DNA from: Nostoc sp. UHCC 0926
GTDB taxonomy: Bacteria; Cyanobacteriota; Cyanobacteriia; Cyanobacteriales; Nostocaceae
Reading direction: 5' to 3'
Assembly (NCBI RefSeq): GCF_028623165.1
Contig: NZ_CP117768.1
Span: 5,022,001 to 5,086,000, forward strand
DNA: 64,000 nt
The notes under the pieces are model-generated. The model ran no database searches and was not told the DNA's origin. It saw only the letters and a list, made by a program, of their open reading frames with translations. Position numbers and translations under genes: made by a program. Positions 9,052-17,442 of the stretch are shown here, one piece after another. Numbering within the stretch: position 1 is the first letter of the stretch; every line of letters starts with the position of its first letter.

Positions 9052-9289
9052 CCTTTTTTTATTCAAAGGCGATCGCCCCCGCCCTCACCTCGGTAATTAA
9101 CGCCGGGGTTTTTGGTTGTGGAGTGCGAGCGCGCTCAAGCACTTAACTAACAATTTTTTTTAGAGGAAAGGCGATCGGGTCTGAGGCTGCGGCTTGCTTT
9201 TTGTCTTGCCTATCGTACCTATAAGACGCATCGCATCCTCTTGACAAAAGTGCAATTACCTTAATGTCTCACTCATATCCACTATGGAT

Positions 9290-9421
9290 TCAAGCACCAG
9301 GAACAAATCCTGTCTCTTTGAGCAGCAGCCGTAGTTCTGCATGACGAAGTTTCGTGTCCTTCTTCTTATCTAGTTTGAAATCTACTAAGCGACGACCGGG
9401 CAAGGTAGTTAGGCAAAGTGC
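9290..9421 (-). other. 43-codon open stretch, possible gene remnant
   Basis: In the 560-bp spacer between the pseudouridine synthase and cpcG, the minus strand is open for 43 codons between TAG and TGA with no start codon. The peptide (for example LPGRRLVDFKLDKKK, then HAELRLLLKETGFVPGA) looks protein-like. I cannot assign it; it may be the tail of a decayed gene. The rest of the spacer shows only HIP1 sites and short repeats. Confidence 0.3.
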
Positions 9422-9613
9422 CTAAAGTCACAGCCAAACACTTTTCAAACAACCTCTAAGACGTGCATCTAAAAAAACGACTAGCGTGCATCAGACATGG
9501 GATAGAGTCTGTTTCACTAGTAATACCTAAATGAAACTCCTACGTAACCCAAGGCTTATGCACGCTATAAAATTATCAAATGGATGTATTAGCCAGCCAC
9601 CGACCAAAAATCG

Positions 9614-10381
9614 TTATTTAATTCCTGACAGTTGCCGATAAGGTACAGACTTTTCGATATCGATGTTGTATGGCGAGATCCTTTGTGGCGAATTGCCAGT
9701 TGCATTGATACTTTGTGCCATACCTAAGAAGAGAGATGGATCTCCAGCTTTGGGTTTTTGCTCTTGTGGGGTGTATCTGCGTACTTCTACCTGCCAAATG
9801 ATTTGGGGGAAGCCCAGTTTAGCACGGTGGTAATCTTCGTATCGCGGAGACTTGATGTTGAATGGCAACTCACCCTCAGATTGGGATGGCAGTATCCGAC
9901 GCCGCTGATAGGGCACTGTGGAGTATCCAAAATTGCTCAAGTACTCTTCAGTATTCAGAACTTGATCAATGAAGCCTACAATACCCTTGGTAGCAACTAC
10001 AATTGACCAAGCGATTTTTTCGCGCTCGTTGTATGGGTCGCGTCCTAGAACCCGCTGGATCACTTGCTCAACAAAGCGATAATTATTGTTGAGGTCGTAG
10101 AAGCTTTTCTTAAAGGTATTGGAAAGCACCAACCCACGAATAAAGTCCCGCACTGTAATTTGTCCATTACGGAGTTGGGATTCTAGGAATGTTTCGCGAT
10201 CGGCAGAAAAGGCATAAAAGAAAAGTTGACGATATGCTGCTTCGATCAGATCACCTAAATCTGACGGGGACAGTATATTGTCTGTAGTAAAAATCCTGGG
10301 CTGTTCATCACCCGCTACTTCATATGCAGCTACACGCTGGTTTTGGCTTGAAGGGTCATATGTTAATAGAGGAATTGCCAC
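9614..10381 (-). CDS. cpcG: phycobilisome rod-core linker CpcG
   Basis: This 255-residue linker starts at GTG 10381 (MAIPLLTYDPSSQNQRV), with GGAGG about nine bases upstream. It has the PBS-linker (pfam00427-type) domain over residues about 20-180, including SDLGDLIEAAYRQLFFYAF, the RDFIRGLVLS segment and VIQRVLGRDPYNEREK. A C-terminal tail (about 70 residues) attaches to the core. CpcG proteins join phycocyanin rods to the allophycocyanin core on the thylakoid surface. The gene lies 358 bases downstream of the metalloprotease-like gene on the same strand and probably has its own promoter there. Only one copy is in this window. Confidence 0.95.
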   Translation of the reverse strand: MAIPLLTYDPSSQNQRVAAYEVAGDEQPRIFTTDNILSPSDLGDLIEAAYRQLFFYAFSADRETFLESQLRNGQITVRDFIRGLVLSNTFKKSFYDLNNNYRFVEQVIQRVLGRDPYNEREKIAWSIVVATKGIVGFIDQVLNTEEYLSNFGYSTVPYQRRRILPSQSEGELPFNIKSPRYEDYHRAKLGFPQIIWQVEVRRYTPQEQKPKAGDPSLFLGMAQSINATGNSPQRISPYNIDIEKSVPYRQLSGIK

Positions 10382-10739
10382 TCTAAGGCCTCCATGTTCT
10401 TAATTAAAGTTAACAACTTTAAATCATATATTAAGGGAGTAGTTGGAGCAGAACCTGAGATTCTGATAAAATTTCATGAAACTTAACTAAGGGTGATTTC
10501 AGTATTCGTAGGAAAAACGGTTAGCCTGCTGGATTAACCCATCGTTAATCAATAAAGGGAGTTGAGCTTGCGGCTTAATGAGTACGTAAATTACTAAAAA
10601 ACTTTGTACACATATTTCAGATTAGGAGATTCAGTTTCACCTTTTTGAACTCAAGCAATAATTTTTAACATTTAGCAAAAGAAATTAATGGGGTATGGGG
10701 TATTGGGCATTGGGCATTACATTAGTTTTTCTCCCTCAT

Positions 10740-11300
10740 CTATGCCCCCTGCCTCCTTCGGTGACCTATCCAAAATTCCAAGGGATCTATGGTTGATTTA
10801 CAGTGAGGCCAGCTACGCAAAGTTGCTTCCATCCCTGCCTCCCAGTAAGGTGGTTCCAATCCCAGTCCTAAACATAGATGAGATAGGATGCTAGCAAACT
10901 GCTGATTATGACCAAAGTCTCCTAGATGGGCATGGGCGTATTCATGGACGACTACACCAAACCAGTCTCTAGGTGCAACTCGACCGACATCTACCAGAAT
11001 AGTGATTGGGTTTGTGAAAATGTTGCACAGCCCGTCTATGCCGAAGGATTGAGCTATGGGAACTGCAAAAATTTGGATGTGGCGACGCTCTTGGGGATGA
11101 AAGCACTCATGACAAACTTCTAGGTAGGTGTTGATCTGAGCGTTAACGGTGTTAATATTCTCACCGATCCAAGTGCAAATGGGGATGCGATCGCGCAGGT
11201 TATCAAACACATCCACCATACCCGGTTCTAGAGCAAATCCCTGTACCCGATGCAGATAATCTCGCCCACGAGTAAAAGCATCAGTTCCCTTAAGAATCAT
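10740..11300 (-). CDS. zinc-metallopeptidase-like protein (HEYAH motif) in the phycobilisome locus
   Basis: This 186-residue protein carries HExxH as VVVHEYAHAHLGDFGHNQQF. A following GHNQQF segment resembles the third-ligand region of SprT/WLM-type zinc peptidases. Other features are several Cys residues and a C-terminal basic tail; there is no signal peptide. Its ATG (11298-11300) directly abuts the TGA of the upstream lyase gene (11301-11303), so the two are almost certainly co-transcribed and coupled. No named phycobilisome gene of this kind is known to me. Proteolysis of a linker or phycobiliprotein, or a non-enzymatic chaperone role, would both fit the context; both are inference. Confidence 0.75.
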   Translation of the reverse strand: MILKGTDAFTRGRDYLHRVQGFALEPGMVDVFDNLRDRIPICTWIGENINTVNAQINTYLEVCHECFHPQERRHIQIFAVPIAQSFGIDGLCNIFTNPITILVDVGRVAPRDWFGVVVHEYAHAHLGDFGHNQQFASILSHLCLGLGLEPPYWEAGMEATLRSWPHCKSTIDPLEFWIGHRRRQGA

Positions 11301-11909
11301 TCACCAGCCCAAAACTGAATAAAACTCTCTTTTTTCCAGAACATCCTGCCCAAGTCTTTCTATTACCTGTTCTGCGTTGGAAACCTCAACAGAAGTTTCA
11401 ATGCGGGTTTCAGTACAAAACGATGCAGTGCTAAAGCCGCCAAACCGTTTTACCGTACTAGTTCGCAGCCGCGTATTTGGGCTGGCGAACCAGAATCTCT
11501 CAATGGAACTCATTGTTTCGTATTCGGTTGTCAACACTAGTCCATCTTCATCATCCATGTGAAAAAGACCGACTACAGGCATAATTTCGGCGTAGCCTCT
11601 TTCGCGGAGTAATTTGCCAATCCTTGGGTTATCGCCATCAGGCACGATCGCAAATATGGTTTTCCCCTGATGGTTCTCCTCACCCTCTCTATCCCAAGCC
11701 ATTGTGCCTAGCCAACGCACCCGTGACCCACCTACTGATAGGCTGGGGTCAATCTGATGATACTGGCACAGTTCAATGATTTCTGGATGATTGGCATCCA
11801 GAGTTTCTACCTGTATATCCGATTCTCCCGTCTCTGAACGCTTGAAGGCTAGGTGATGAGTTGCCCGTTGCGATCGCCACTTACCAGCACTTAGCTGAAA
11901 AAATTCCAT
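11301..11909 (-). CDS. CpcS/CpeS-family phycobiliprotein lyase (CpcU-like)
   Basis: The start is taken at ATG 11909 (MEFFQLSAGKWRSQRATHH); a TTG at 11921 would add four residues. The 202-residue product has the lipocalin-like CpcS/CpeS fold signatures: FFQLSAGKWRSQR, MAWD, FAIVPD, GYAEIMPVVG, TEYETMSSIERFWFASPN and RLRTSTVKRFGGFS. The family attaches bilins to the Cys-82-type site of phycobiliprotein subunits. The sequence looks closer to the CpcU/CpeU-like branch than to classic CpeS, but I cannot settle this without alignment. It is divergent from nblA/cpeBA and leads a unit with the metallopeptidase-like gene. Confidence 0.88.
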   Translation of the reverse strand: MEFFQLSAGKWRSQRATHHLAFKRSETGESDIQVETLDANHPEIIELCQYHQIDPSLSVGGSRVRWLGTMAWDREGEENHQGKTIFAIVPDGDNPRIGKLLRERGYAEIMPVVGLFHMDDEDGLVLTTEYETMSSIERFWFASPNTRLRTSTVKRFGGFSTASFCTETRIETSVEVSNAEQVIERLGQDVLEKREFYSVLGW

Positions 11910-12237
11910 TGCGTCTATCAATCTTCTGACTCCTACTTATTACTCCTGCGGATGATGTTTTACAGGTTCTTTCGTTTTTAGAGTTGTTGGTATATAAACA
12001 TTCTAAACTTTACAGCGATTAGTGGTCAGCTTCAATAAACTCCCTACAAAAGGAGAAGCAGACGTGTTGTTATCTTATTGTAAACTTTTATGAGCTTAAT
12101 TTGTTATGGCTTGACAATATGGAAATTCTAATATCTCAGTGCTAAAATAGTGGAAAGCGATGTTTACGACGGCCTACGCGTTCACACTAGCAGTAACAAC
12201 AAACACCCTTCGATTCAGTTAATCAGAGGAATGGCTC

Positions 12238-12405
12238 ATGGACTTCCCAGTCGAATTAACCTTAGAGCAACAGTTTCGCTTACAAAATTTGAAAGACCAG
12301 GTAAAGAATTTGAATCAACAAGAGGCTCAGGAATTTTTGTTAGAAGTTTTACGGCAGATGATGGTAAAAGATAATTTGGTCAAACATCTCCTAAAACAAG
12401 CTTGA
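12238..12405 (+). CDS. nblA: NblA phycobilisome degradation protein
   Basis: A 55-codon gene starts at ATG 12238 with AGAGGA seven bases upstream. The protein MDFPVELTLEQQFRLQNLK continues as a helical NblA domain (QVKNLNQQEAQEFLLEV, then LRQMMVKDNLVKHLLKQ) and has the small size of the family. NblA binds phycobilisome subunits and recruits the Clp protease during nutrient starvation or turnover. It sits between the divergent lyase unit and cpeBA, so synthesis and breakdown functions are neighbours. The roughly 330-bp spacer upstream is AT-rich, shared with the lyase gene, and must hold promoters for both directions. A terminator follows. Confidence 0.88.
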   Translation: MDFPVELTLEQQFRLQNLKDQVKNLNQQEAQEFLLEVLRQMMVKDNLVKHLLKQA

Positions 12406-12436
12406 TCAAGTAAAAAACAAGATTTTTTCCTTAAGA

Positions 12437-12488
12437 CTTACGCAGTGGTAGAGTTCCATTAAAACGCGTAAGCCTTATTTTTTTGCCC
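12437..12488 (+). terminator. terminator after nblA
   Basis: CTTACGC (12437-12443) pairs with GCGTAAG (12466-12472) and is followed by CCTTATTTTTTT. The loop is long (22 bases) but the T-tract is strong. The CTTACGCA half also occurs elsewhere in the window as a short dispersed repeat. Confidence 0.6.
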
Positions 12489-12499
12489 AATGACATCAG

Positions 12500-12775
12500 T
12501 CGCCTCAAGTCGGGAAACCATGCACGGCAGTTCCTCCTGGGGGAAACCCCCTACAGCCCTTCCCTAACGGGACGCCTTGCGGCGAACGGGCATCCTACGG
12601 CAGGCGCTAGCCTCTCACGAATGGAAGAAGACCTGACTGCCGACGCTTGATGACTCGCTCTAAGCGTTGGCGCAGCCTCTCGTAGAGAAGCCATGCCGCA
12701 GGCTTTATGCTGCGCTATCGCTACCGCGACGCTAACACCACGGCGCTGGCTCCCCAATACCTAATGCCCATTTAG
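12500..12775. repeat. mosaic intergenic repeat cluster
   Basis: This GC-rich stretch between nblA and the cpeB promoter is built of short modules (GGGAAACCCCCTAC, GGGACGCCTTGCGGCGAACGG, GCGTTGGCGCAGCCTCTC, GGCATTAGG-like). Such modules recur in other spacers of this window, such as 48600-48830 and 55080-55205. No coding potential is credible despite open frames. Confidence 0.6.
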
Positions 12776-12962
12776 GCTAAATTTGATTTTTTTGTCAGAC
12801 TAGCCGAATTACAGGTAAATATTACAGATTATTACTTTGTCTCTCATAGTAAAGACTAGGGTACTATTGATCCCCTATGTTTTTCATTGGCTACTCGCAG
12901 TTAATCTGATCGAGAACAGGCCAGAAATAATATCCGCCATTTGTGAATATTAAGGAGAACTC

Positions 12963-13520
12963 ATGGTTCTTGATGCTTTTTCTAAAGCTGTAATTACAGC
13001 AGACGCCAAAACTGCTCCTATAGGTGGTGCTGATTTAGCAGCCCTCAAGTCTTTCATTGCTGATGGCAACAAACGCCTTGATGCTGTAAACGCGATCGCT
13101 AGCAACTCTAGCTGTGCCGTTTCTGATGCCATTGCTGGGATTGCTTGTGAAAACCAAGGTTTAATTCAAGCTGGTGGTAACCTGTACCCAACTCGTCGCC
13201 ATGCTGCTTGCCTACGTGATGCCGAAATCATGCTGCGCTACGTGACCTATGCGCTATTGGCTGGTGATTCTTCTGTTTTGGATGATCGTGCTTTGAATGG
13301 GCTGAAAGAAACCTACACCGCTTTGGGCGTCCCCACCGGCTCTTCTGTACGTGCTGTACAGCTTCTGAAGGCTATCAGCGTCGCTCACATCACCAACACC
13401 AACACTGAAGCTAACGCTGGTAAAAGGTTCCGCAAGCAAGAAGTAATTCAAGGCGACTGCTCTGCTCTAGCTGCTGAAGCTGCTAGCTACTTTGATCGCA
13501 TTATTTCTGCTCTGAGCTAA
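12963..13520 (+). CDS. cpeB: C-phycoerythrin beta subunit
   Basis: This 185-residue subunit starts MVLDAFSKAVITADAKTAP, with AAGGAG at 12952-12957. All bilin-binding cysteines of beta-phycoerythrin are visible. C51 and C62 take the doubly linked phycoerythrobilin (SNSSCAVSDAIAGIACENQ), C83 is in AACLRDAEIMLRY, and C166 is in the C-terminal loop (GDCSAL). N73 in the AGGNLYP segment is the site that is normally methylated. The protein pairs with CpeA in (alpha-beta)6 rod hexamers that absorb green light. It begins the cpeB-cpeA operon, 78 bases before cpeA. The codon use is of the highly expressed type (GCT, GGT, CGC). Confidence 0.97.
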   Translation: MVLDAFSKAVITADAKTAPIGGADLAALKSFIADGNKRLDAVNAIASNSSCAVSDAIAGIACENQGLIQAGGNLYPTRRHAACLRDAEIMLRYVTYALLAGDSSVLDDRALNGLKETYTALGVPTGSSVRAVQLLKAISVAHITNTNTEANAGKRFRKQEVIQGDCSALAAEAASYFDRIISALS

Positions 13521-13598
13521 TAGCTCATGGCTAACGGCTATTAGCCAAACGAACTGAAATTCAAACCCGATCAAATCTCATTTGGAGTATAAAAAATA

Positions 13599-14093
13599 AT
13601 GAAATCAGTTATCACCACAGTTATTACATCTGCTGATGCAGCAGGTCGTTTCCCATCCACCTCTGACCTAGAATCTGTCCAAGGTAGTATTCAACGTGCT
13701 AACGCTCGTCTAGAAGCTGCTGAAAAGCTGGCTTCTGGGATCGATGCTGTAGCTAAAGAAGGTTATGATGCTGCCTTCAAGAAGTATCCTTACTTGAACC
13801 AAGAGGGTGAAGCTGGCGACACCCAAGGTAAGAAAGATAAGTGTCTCCGCGACATCAAGCACTACCTGCGCCTAATCAACTACAGCTTAGTTGTGGGTGG
13901 TACTGGACCTTTGGATGAGTGGGGTATTGCAGGTGCTCGTGAAGTCTATCGCTCTTTGAATCTGCCTACCGCTCCCTATGTTACTGCAATGACTTACACC
14001 CGCGATCGCGCTTGCGCTCCTCGTGATTTGTCTCCTCAAGCGTTGGTTGAGTTCCGCAATCTCCTCGACTACGTAATCAACTCCCTTTCATAG
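13599..14093 (+). CDS. cpeA: C-phycoerythrin alpha subunit
   Basis: This 164-residue subunit starts MKSVITTVITSADAAGRFP and has GGAG 11 bases upstream. The two phycoerythrobilin sites are C82 in KKDKCLRDIKHYLRL and C139 in RDRACAPRDLSP. The length and C-terminal DYVINSLS are standard for CpeA. It forms the light-harvesting heterodimer with CpeB on thylakoid-attached phycobilisomes. A 9-bp inverted repeat lies between this gene and cpeZ and may limit read-through. Confidence 0.97.
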   Translation: MKSVITTVITSADAAGRFPSTSDLESVQGSIQRANARLEAAEKLASGIDAVAKEGYDAAFKKYPYLNQEGEAGDTQGKKDKCLRDIKHYLRLINYSLVVGGTGPLDEWGIAGAREVYRSLNLPTAPYVTAMTYTRDRACAPRDLSPQALVEFRNLLDYVINSLS

Positions 14094-14142
14094 TAATAGG
14101 GATTGACTAGACGTAGACGAGTGATCGTCATACTCTAGAACT

Positions 14143-14201
14143 AGGGACTCTCGGTCTGTTGCTTTGCCTAAATTAGGTTGAGTAATCGACTTAGAGTCCC
14201 T
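14143..14201 (+). terminator. possible attenuating hairpin between cpeA and cpeZ
   Basis: AGGGACTCT (14143-14151) and AGAGTCCCT (14193-14201) form a perfect 9-bp stem around a 41-base loop that can itself fold (CCTAAATTAGG). No T-tract follows, so partial termination or mRNA 3'-end protection of cpeBA is more likely than full termination. Confidence 0.5.
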
Positions 14202-14272
14202 CAGTTGTGATTAATATTTATCATTTATCTCTATCTTGAACTCAAGAAATTTAAACAGCGAAATTTTCTCTA

Positions 14273-14881
14273 ATGACAATAGATTCTCTATTTGAACAAT
14301 TGAAACACCCCAACCCCAATCTGCGGGATCGAGCCATGTGGGAACTGGCTGATGTTCGTGATGAAAATACCATTCCTCGGCTGATGAGTATTTTGGATGA
14401 AGAAGATGTGACCTACCGTCGCTCTGCGGTAAAGGCACTGGGTGCCATTGGTATAGATGCTGTACCGCCACTAGTAGAGTCATTGCTGAACAGCGATAAT
14501 GGGACTATTCGGGGCAGTTGTGCCAAAGCCTTAGCACAAGTCGCCGCCAACCATCCAGACGTACCCTTCCCCGATGTGGGTTTACAGGGATTAAAAACAG
14601 CGCTCAATGACCCAAATGGTGTTGTTTATATTGCATCTGTGATGGCTCTGGGTGAGATTGGTTCCCCTGCCTTTGAAATTTTAACTGAGGCTCTAAAAAC
14701 AACGGATAATGTTGCGGTGGCTGTGGCAATCGTTAATGCACTCGGTTCGATGGGCGATATCCGGGGAGTGGAAGTGCTGACGGCATTGACTAATGATGAA
14801 TCTGCCGATCCATATGTTCGAGAGTCAGCGGTGAGTGCCTTGCCCCGATTAGATCAGGTAATTAATTATAAGAGAGGGTAG
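14273..14881 (+). CDS. cpeZ: CpeZ, HEAT-repeat chaperone/lyase-associated protein
   Basis: This 202-residue protein consists of HEAT/PBS-lyase repeats from start to end (RDRAMWELADVRDENTIP, YRRSAVKALGAIGIDAVPP, VYIASVMALGEIGSPAFE). It matches CpeZ of the E/F lyase clan in length and position after cpeBA. In Fremyella, CpeZ acts with CpeY and CpeF as a chaperone-like factor for phycoerythrobilin attachment and beta-subunit folding. The gene is 179 bases downstream of cpeA on the same strand and could be transcribed with it through the hairpin. Downstream lies inserted, decayed iron-uptake material rather than the cpeY gene one would expect next. Confidence 0.87.
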   Translation: MTIDSLFEQLKHPNPNLRDRAMWELADVRDENTIPRLMSILDEEDVTYRRSAVKALGAIGIDAVPPLVESLLNSDNGTIRGSCAKALAQVAANHPDVPFPDVGLQGLKTALNDPNGVVYIASVMALGEIGSPAFEILTEALKTTDNVAVAVAIVNALGSMGDIRGVEVLTALTNDESADPYVRESAVSALPRLDQVINYKRG

Positions 14882-15055
14882 CGATCGCTTTTAAATACAA
14901 CTATCTTGATCAATCCTAGTAGGGCAGATATATTAAATGAACTAACGCTCACCTCAACCGAAGAATAGCGATGCCTAAGCTGGCTACGCCGAAGCATCAC
15001 AATTAACGTGAGTTCGGTAAACCTCTCCCTGACTTAAACTAAAGTTCAAGTCTGT

Positions 15056-15076
15056 CCCTCTCCGACTCGGAGAGGG
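15056..15076. repeat. hairpin repeat
   Basis: CCCTCTCCGA and TCGGAGAGGG pair with almost no loop, within the 400-bp spacer that follows cpeZ. That spacer otherwise holds only HIP1 and short mosaic repeats. Confidence 0.5.
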
Positions 15077-15280
15077 AGGGTTTTGCGTAGTAAAACCTTC
15101 TTAGAGGTTTCAATATTTACGCTAATTAGGCGCTTACTACATGAACCGTCGAACTCACGTCACAATTATTTCTAGTGAGAAAAATTCGCTCACTCGATAA
15201 TTATTATTAATAATCTTACCTCAAATGGAGTTGATGTTAATGAGTGCGTCTTCTTGCAGCCGGACTTTTTCAGCAAATTT

Positions 15281-15552
15281 TCAGCATCGTTTCAAATAAT
15301 CTCCAGGATTGATGCCGAATTTTTTGCCAAATGCTGCATGAAATGAAGTTGGACTTGCATAGCCTACAACCCGTGCAACGTAGTTTTTCACTCAACTGCC
15401 CCACAACGGATATATCTTTCGTACATTGGCTGCCTAATTAGATGTTTTAGCTGTGGGGAAACTTCTCCTTTTACATTGCCTGCCAAAGAACGAAATAGCT
15501 GTGTTGAGGTAATGCGTAGAAGCTCTGCTTCTTGTCGCCAGACATCGCTATT
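15281..15552 (-). pseudogene. AraC/PchR-type transcriptional regulator remnant
   Basis: Two fragments in different frames remain. The upstream part (15552 to the TGA at 15388-15390) reads VWRQEAELLRITSTQLFRSL and then a PchR-like interdomain. The second part (about 15387-15281) is the end of an AraC helix-turn-helix (VARVVGYASPTSFHAAFG, then KKFGINPGDYLKRC). Most of the DNA-binding domain between them is missing. PchR-type regulators normally control siderophore uptake genes, which matches the neighbouring PepSY and TonB-receptor sequences. Confidence 0.7.
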
Positions 15553-15632
15553 TCACACCAGAAGAACAAGCACAAAAGTTAGCGTGGTATCGACACTGAT
15601 AATTTATACATAAGTCAAATACAGATTTACAA

Positions 15633-16787
15633 TCAATTTTTTGCTGTCAACTGAATCGTTTCTCTAGTCTGCGAGGAGCGATTTTTTCCCTTGTAGCGAT
15701 ACCACCACATCACAAAGCCAGTAACAGATAAGATTAACGGTGCAAGTCCAACAAATAGGTAGAAAATGCGAGTAGGCGAGCCACCAAATGTACCATAGTG
15801 TAGGGGAGTAAAAGAATTGAGGATGCGATCGCCCAATGACTGCTTCAAAGAATTATCGACTCGCAAAACTTTACCACTGTATTGGTCAAGATAAACACTG
15901 CTTTGACCATAGTCTTCAATTTCTTGGGGAAGTTTAAAGGCAACTGTTAAAGCTTCTTCTGGCTTAGTTGGAAAATAAATCCTCCTGAGTGTTCCATTCG
16001 GTAAAGCAGTTTGAGCCGTTTTTAATTGTTCTTTTAGTCCGAGTGGAGACTTACCAGCAACGACAACAGAAACAGGATCTGCTTGCTGCTTGGAGAAGGT
16101 GAGTGTGTAGATCATCGGGTTGACTACATCAGAAAAACTCCAGCAAAATCCCGTGAAAAATGTAAATATCAAAAATACTGCTGTAATAACACCAGCAACT
16201 TTGTGAACATCAAAGTTCACTCGCTTGACATGGGCATTCCACTTAATTTTGAACCCAGAAATCAACTTGCGCCAACCAGGCCAAAGGATAATACCCGTAA
16301 TACTCATAAACGACATCAGTAAACCAATAATGCCCACAAACTTGTATCCTAAATCACCGCCTAAAAGAGCATAGTGGAGTGGGTAGACGATTTCATAAAA
16401 CTTTTGGATGAAGGTTGGCTTTAAGTTATTGCCGAGAATCTTTCCTGTATAAGGGTTAACGTAGTTTTCTGTCCATTCGTTTTGTTTGGTTTTTAGAATA
16501 ACATTCATCGGCTCATTTGGCTTTGAAGGCAGGTAAATCCTTTGCATTGGTGCGTCTGGTTGATCGGCATAGGTTTTTTTGACAGTGTTAAGAACAACCT
16601 CAATAGGTAGTGGTTCACCTTGAGGAGTGATTGTGCCAATTCGGCGCTGCTGATCGAAGTTGCTAATTTCGGAGTGGAAGACTAATAAAGTACCGGTTAA
16701 ACCGACAATAATTGTAATCAGTCCCACCGCTAAACCAATGTAACGGTGTAGGGTAAATACCAAGTCGCGTAGTTTTTTAGAGTTCAT
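15633..16787 (-). CDS. PepSY-associated TM helix protein (iron/siderophore locus type)
   Basis: The start at ATG 16787 (MNSKKLRDLVFTLHRYIGLA) is preferred. An in-frame extension to 16907 runs through the tail of the decayed receptor gene. The 384-residue protein has four main membrane segments (near residues 12-34, 150-172, 200-222 and 340-362). Two extracytoplasmic PepSY domains and conserved His residues in membrane helices (LHRYIG, PLHYALLGG, VHKVAG, PLHYGTFGG) suit heme binding. Such proteins often sit beside TonB-dependent siderophore receptors and are thought to reduce ferric siderophores. Both flanking partners are pseudogenes here, so it may be an orphan. Confidence 0.85.
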   Translation of the reverse strand: MNSKKLRDLVFTLHRYIGLAVGLITIIVGLTGTLLVFHSEISNFDQQRRIGTITPQGEPLPIEVVLNTVKKTYADQPDAPMQRIYLPSKPNEPMNVILKTKQNEWTENYVNPYTGKILGNNLKPTFIQKFYEIVYPLHYALLGGDLGYKFVGIIGLLMSFMSITGIILWPGWRKLISGFKIKWNAHVKRVNFDVHKVAGVITAVFLIFTFFTGFCWSFSDVVNPMIYTLTFSKQQADPVSVVVAGKSPLGLKEQLKTAQTALPNGTLRRIYFPTKPEEALTVAFKLPQEIEDYGQSSVYLDQYSGKVLRVDNSLKQSLGDRILNSFTPLHYGTFGGSPTRIFYLFVGLAPLILSVTGFVMWWYRYKGKNRSSQTRETIQLTAKN

Positions 16788-16845
16788 AGCAGATACCTTA
16801 AAATCTTCTTGCCAAGCCAGAGAGGAAAGAGCCGTGGAGGCTACG

Positions 16846-17175
16846 TCATAACTCCCAAGAAATCGTTCCTTGAACTGTAAACGGTTCAGCCGGATTGGCT
16901 GTACCAAACGACATTGGTTTTGTTAACTGTGTAGAAGGCGAGGGTAGAAGAGAGACGACCATTTAGAAAGTCTCCCTTGAGGCCGACTTCGTATCCAGTT
17001 CCCCTTTCAGGCTCAAAAGCATCACCGTTTTTACTGATACCAGTCACAGGATTAAACGAGCGACTATAGTTGGCAAATAGTGAGATTTCTTTTGTCGGTT
17101 GGTAAACGACTCCTACACGGGGTGAAAACGCATCGCTATCTGTCTTTGTAGTGGAGGCATTGAAGAAATCTTGTG
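16846..17175 (-). pseudogene. TonB-dependent siderophore receptor remnant
   Basis: The minus strand from about 17175 encodes a beta-barrel piece (FSPRVGVVYQPTKEISLFA, NYSRSFNPVTGISKNG, FEPERGTGYEVGLKGDFLNG) typical of FhuA-like receptors. At about 16905 the frame changes and the sequence jumps to the family's C-terminus (AEPFTVQGTISWEL, stop at 16846-16848). The plug domain, most of the barrel and the C-terminal third are deleted. It overlaps the upstream extension of the PepSY frame. Confidence 0.75.
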
Positions 17176-17442
17176 TTTACACCTATATCCCCACTGAGCA
17201 TTATTCTCAAAAACAGGCTATTTGCTGTTTTTTTATTGAGATTAGTAATCAGCTATTTGAGAATAAATTTTACAGTAGATGACTCAGCAATTGCAAGTAA
17301 TTATCAGATATTATGGACAAAGGGAACTAACATATATTAATAGTCATCGTTGGCAACTGATGATCGGATTAATGCTATTAATTAGCAATAATTTTATAGG
17401 AATCAGTCCAAAAATTAGTGATAGTAAATGTGTATCGCTCTA

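Noticed and set aside
10688..11123. Plus-strand small frames opposite the metallopeptidase-like gene
   Set aside because: Shadow frames of the minus-strand gene without start signals.
12150..12374. 74-residue plus-strand frame over nblA
   Set aside because: It overlaps NblA in another frame and has no ribosome site or family resemblance.
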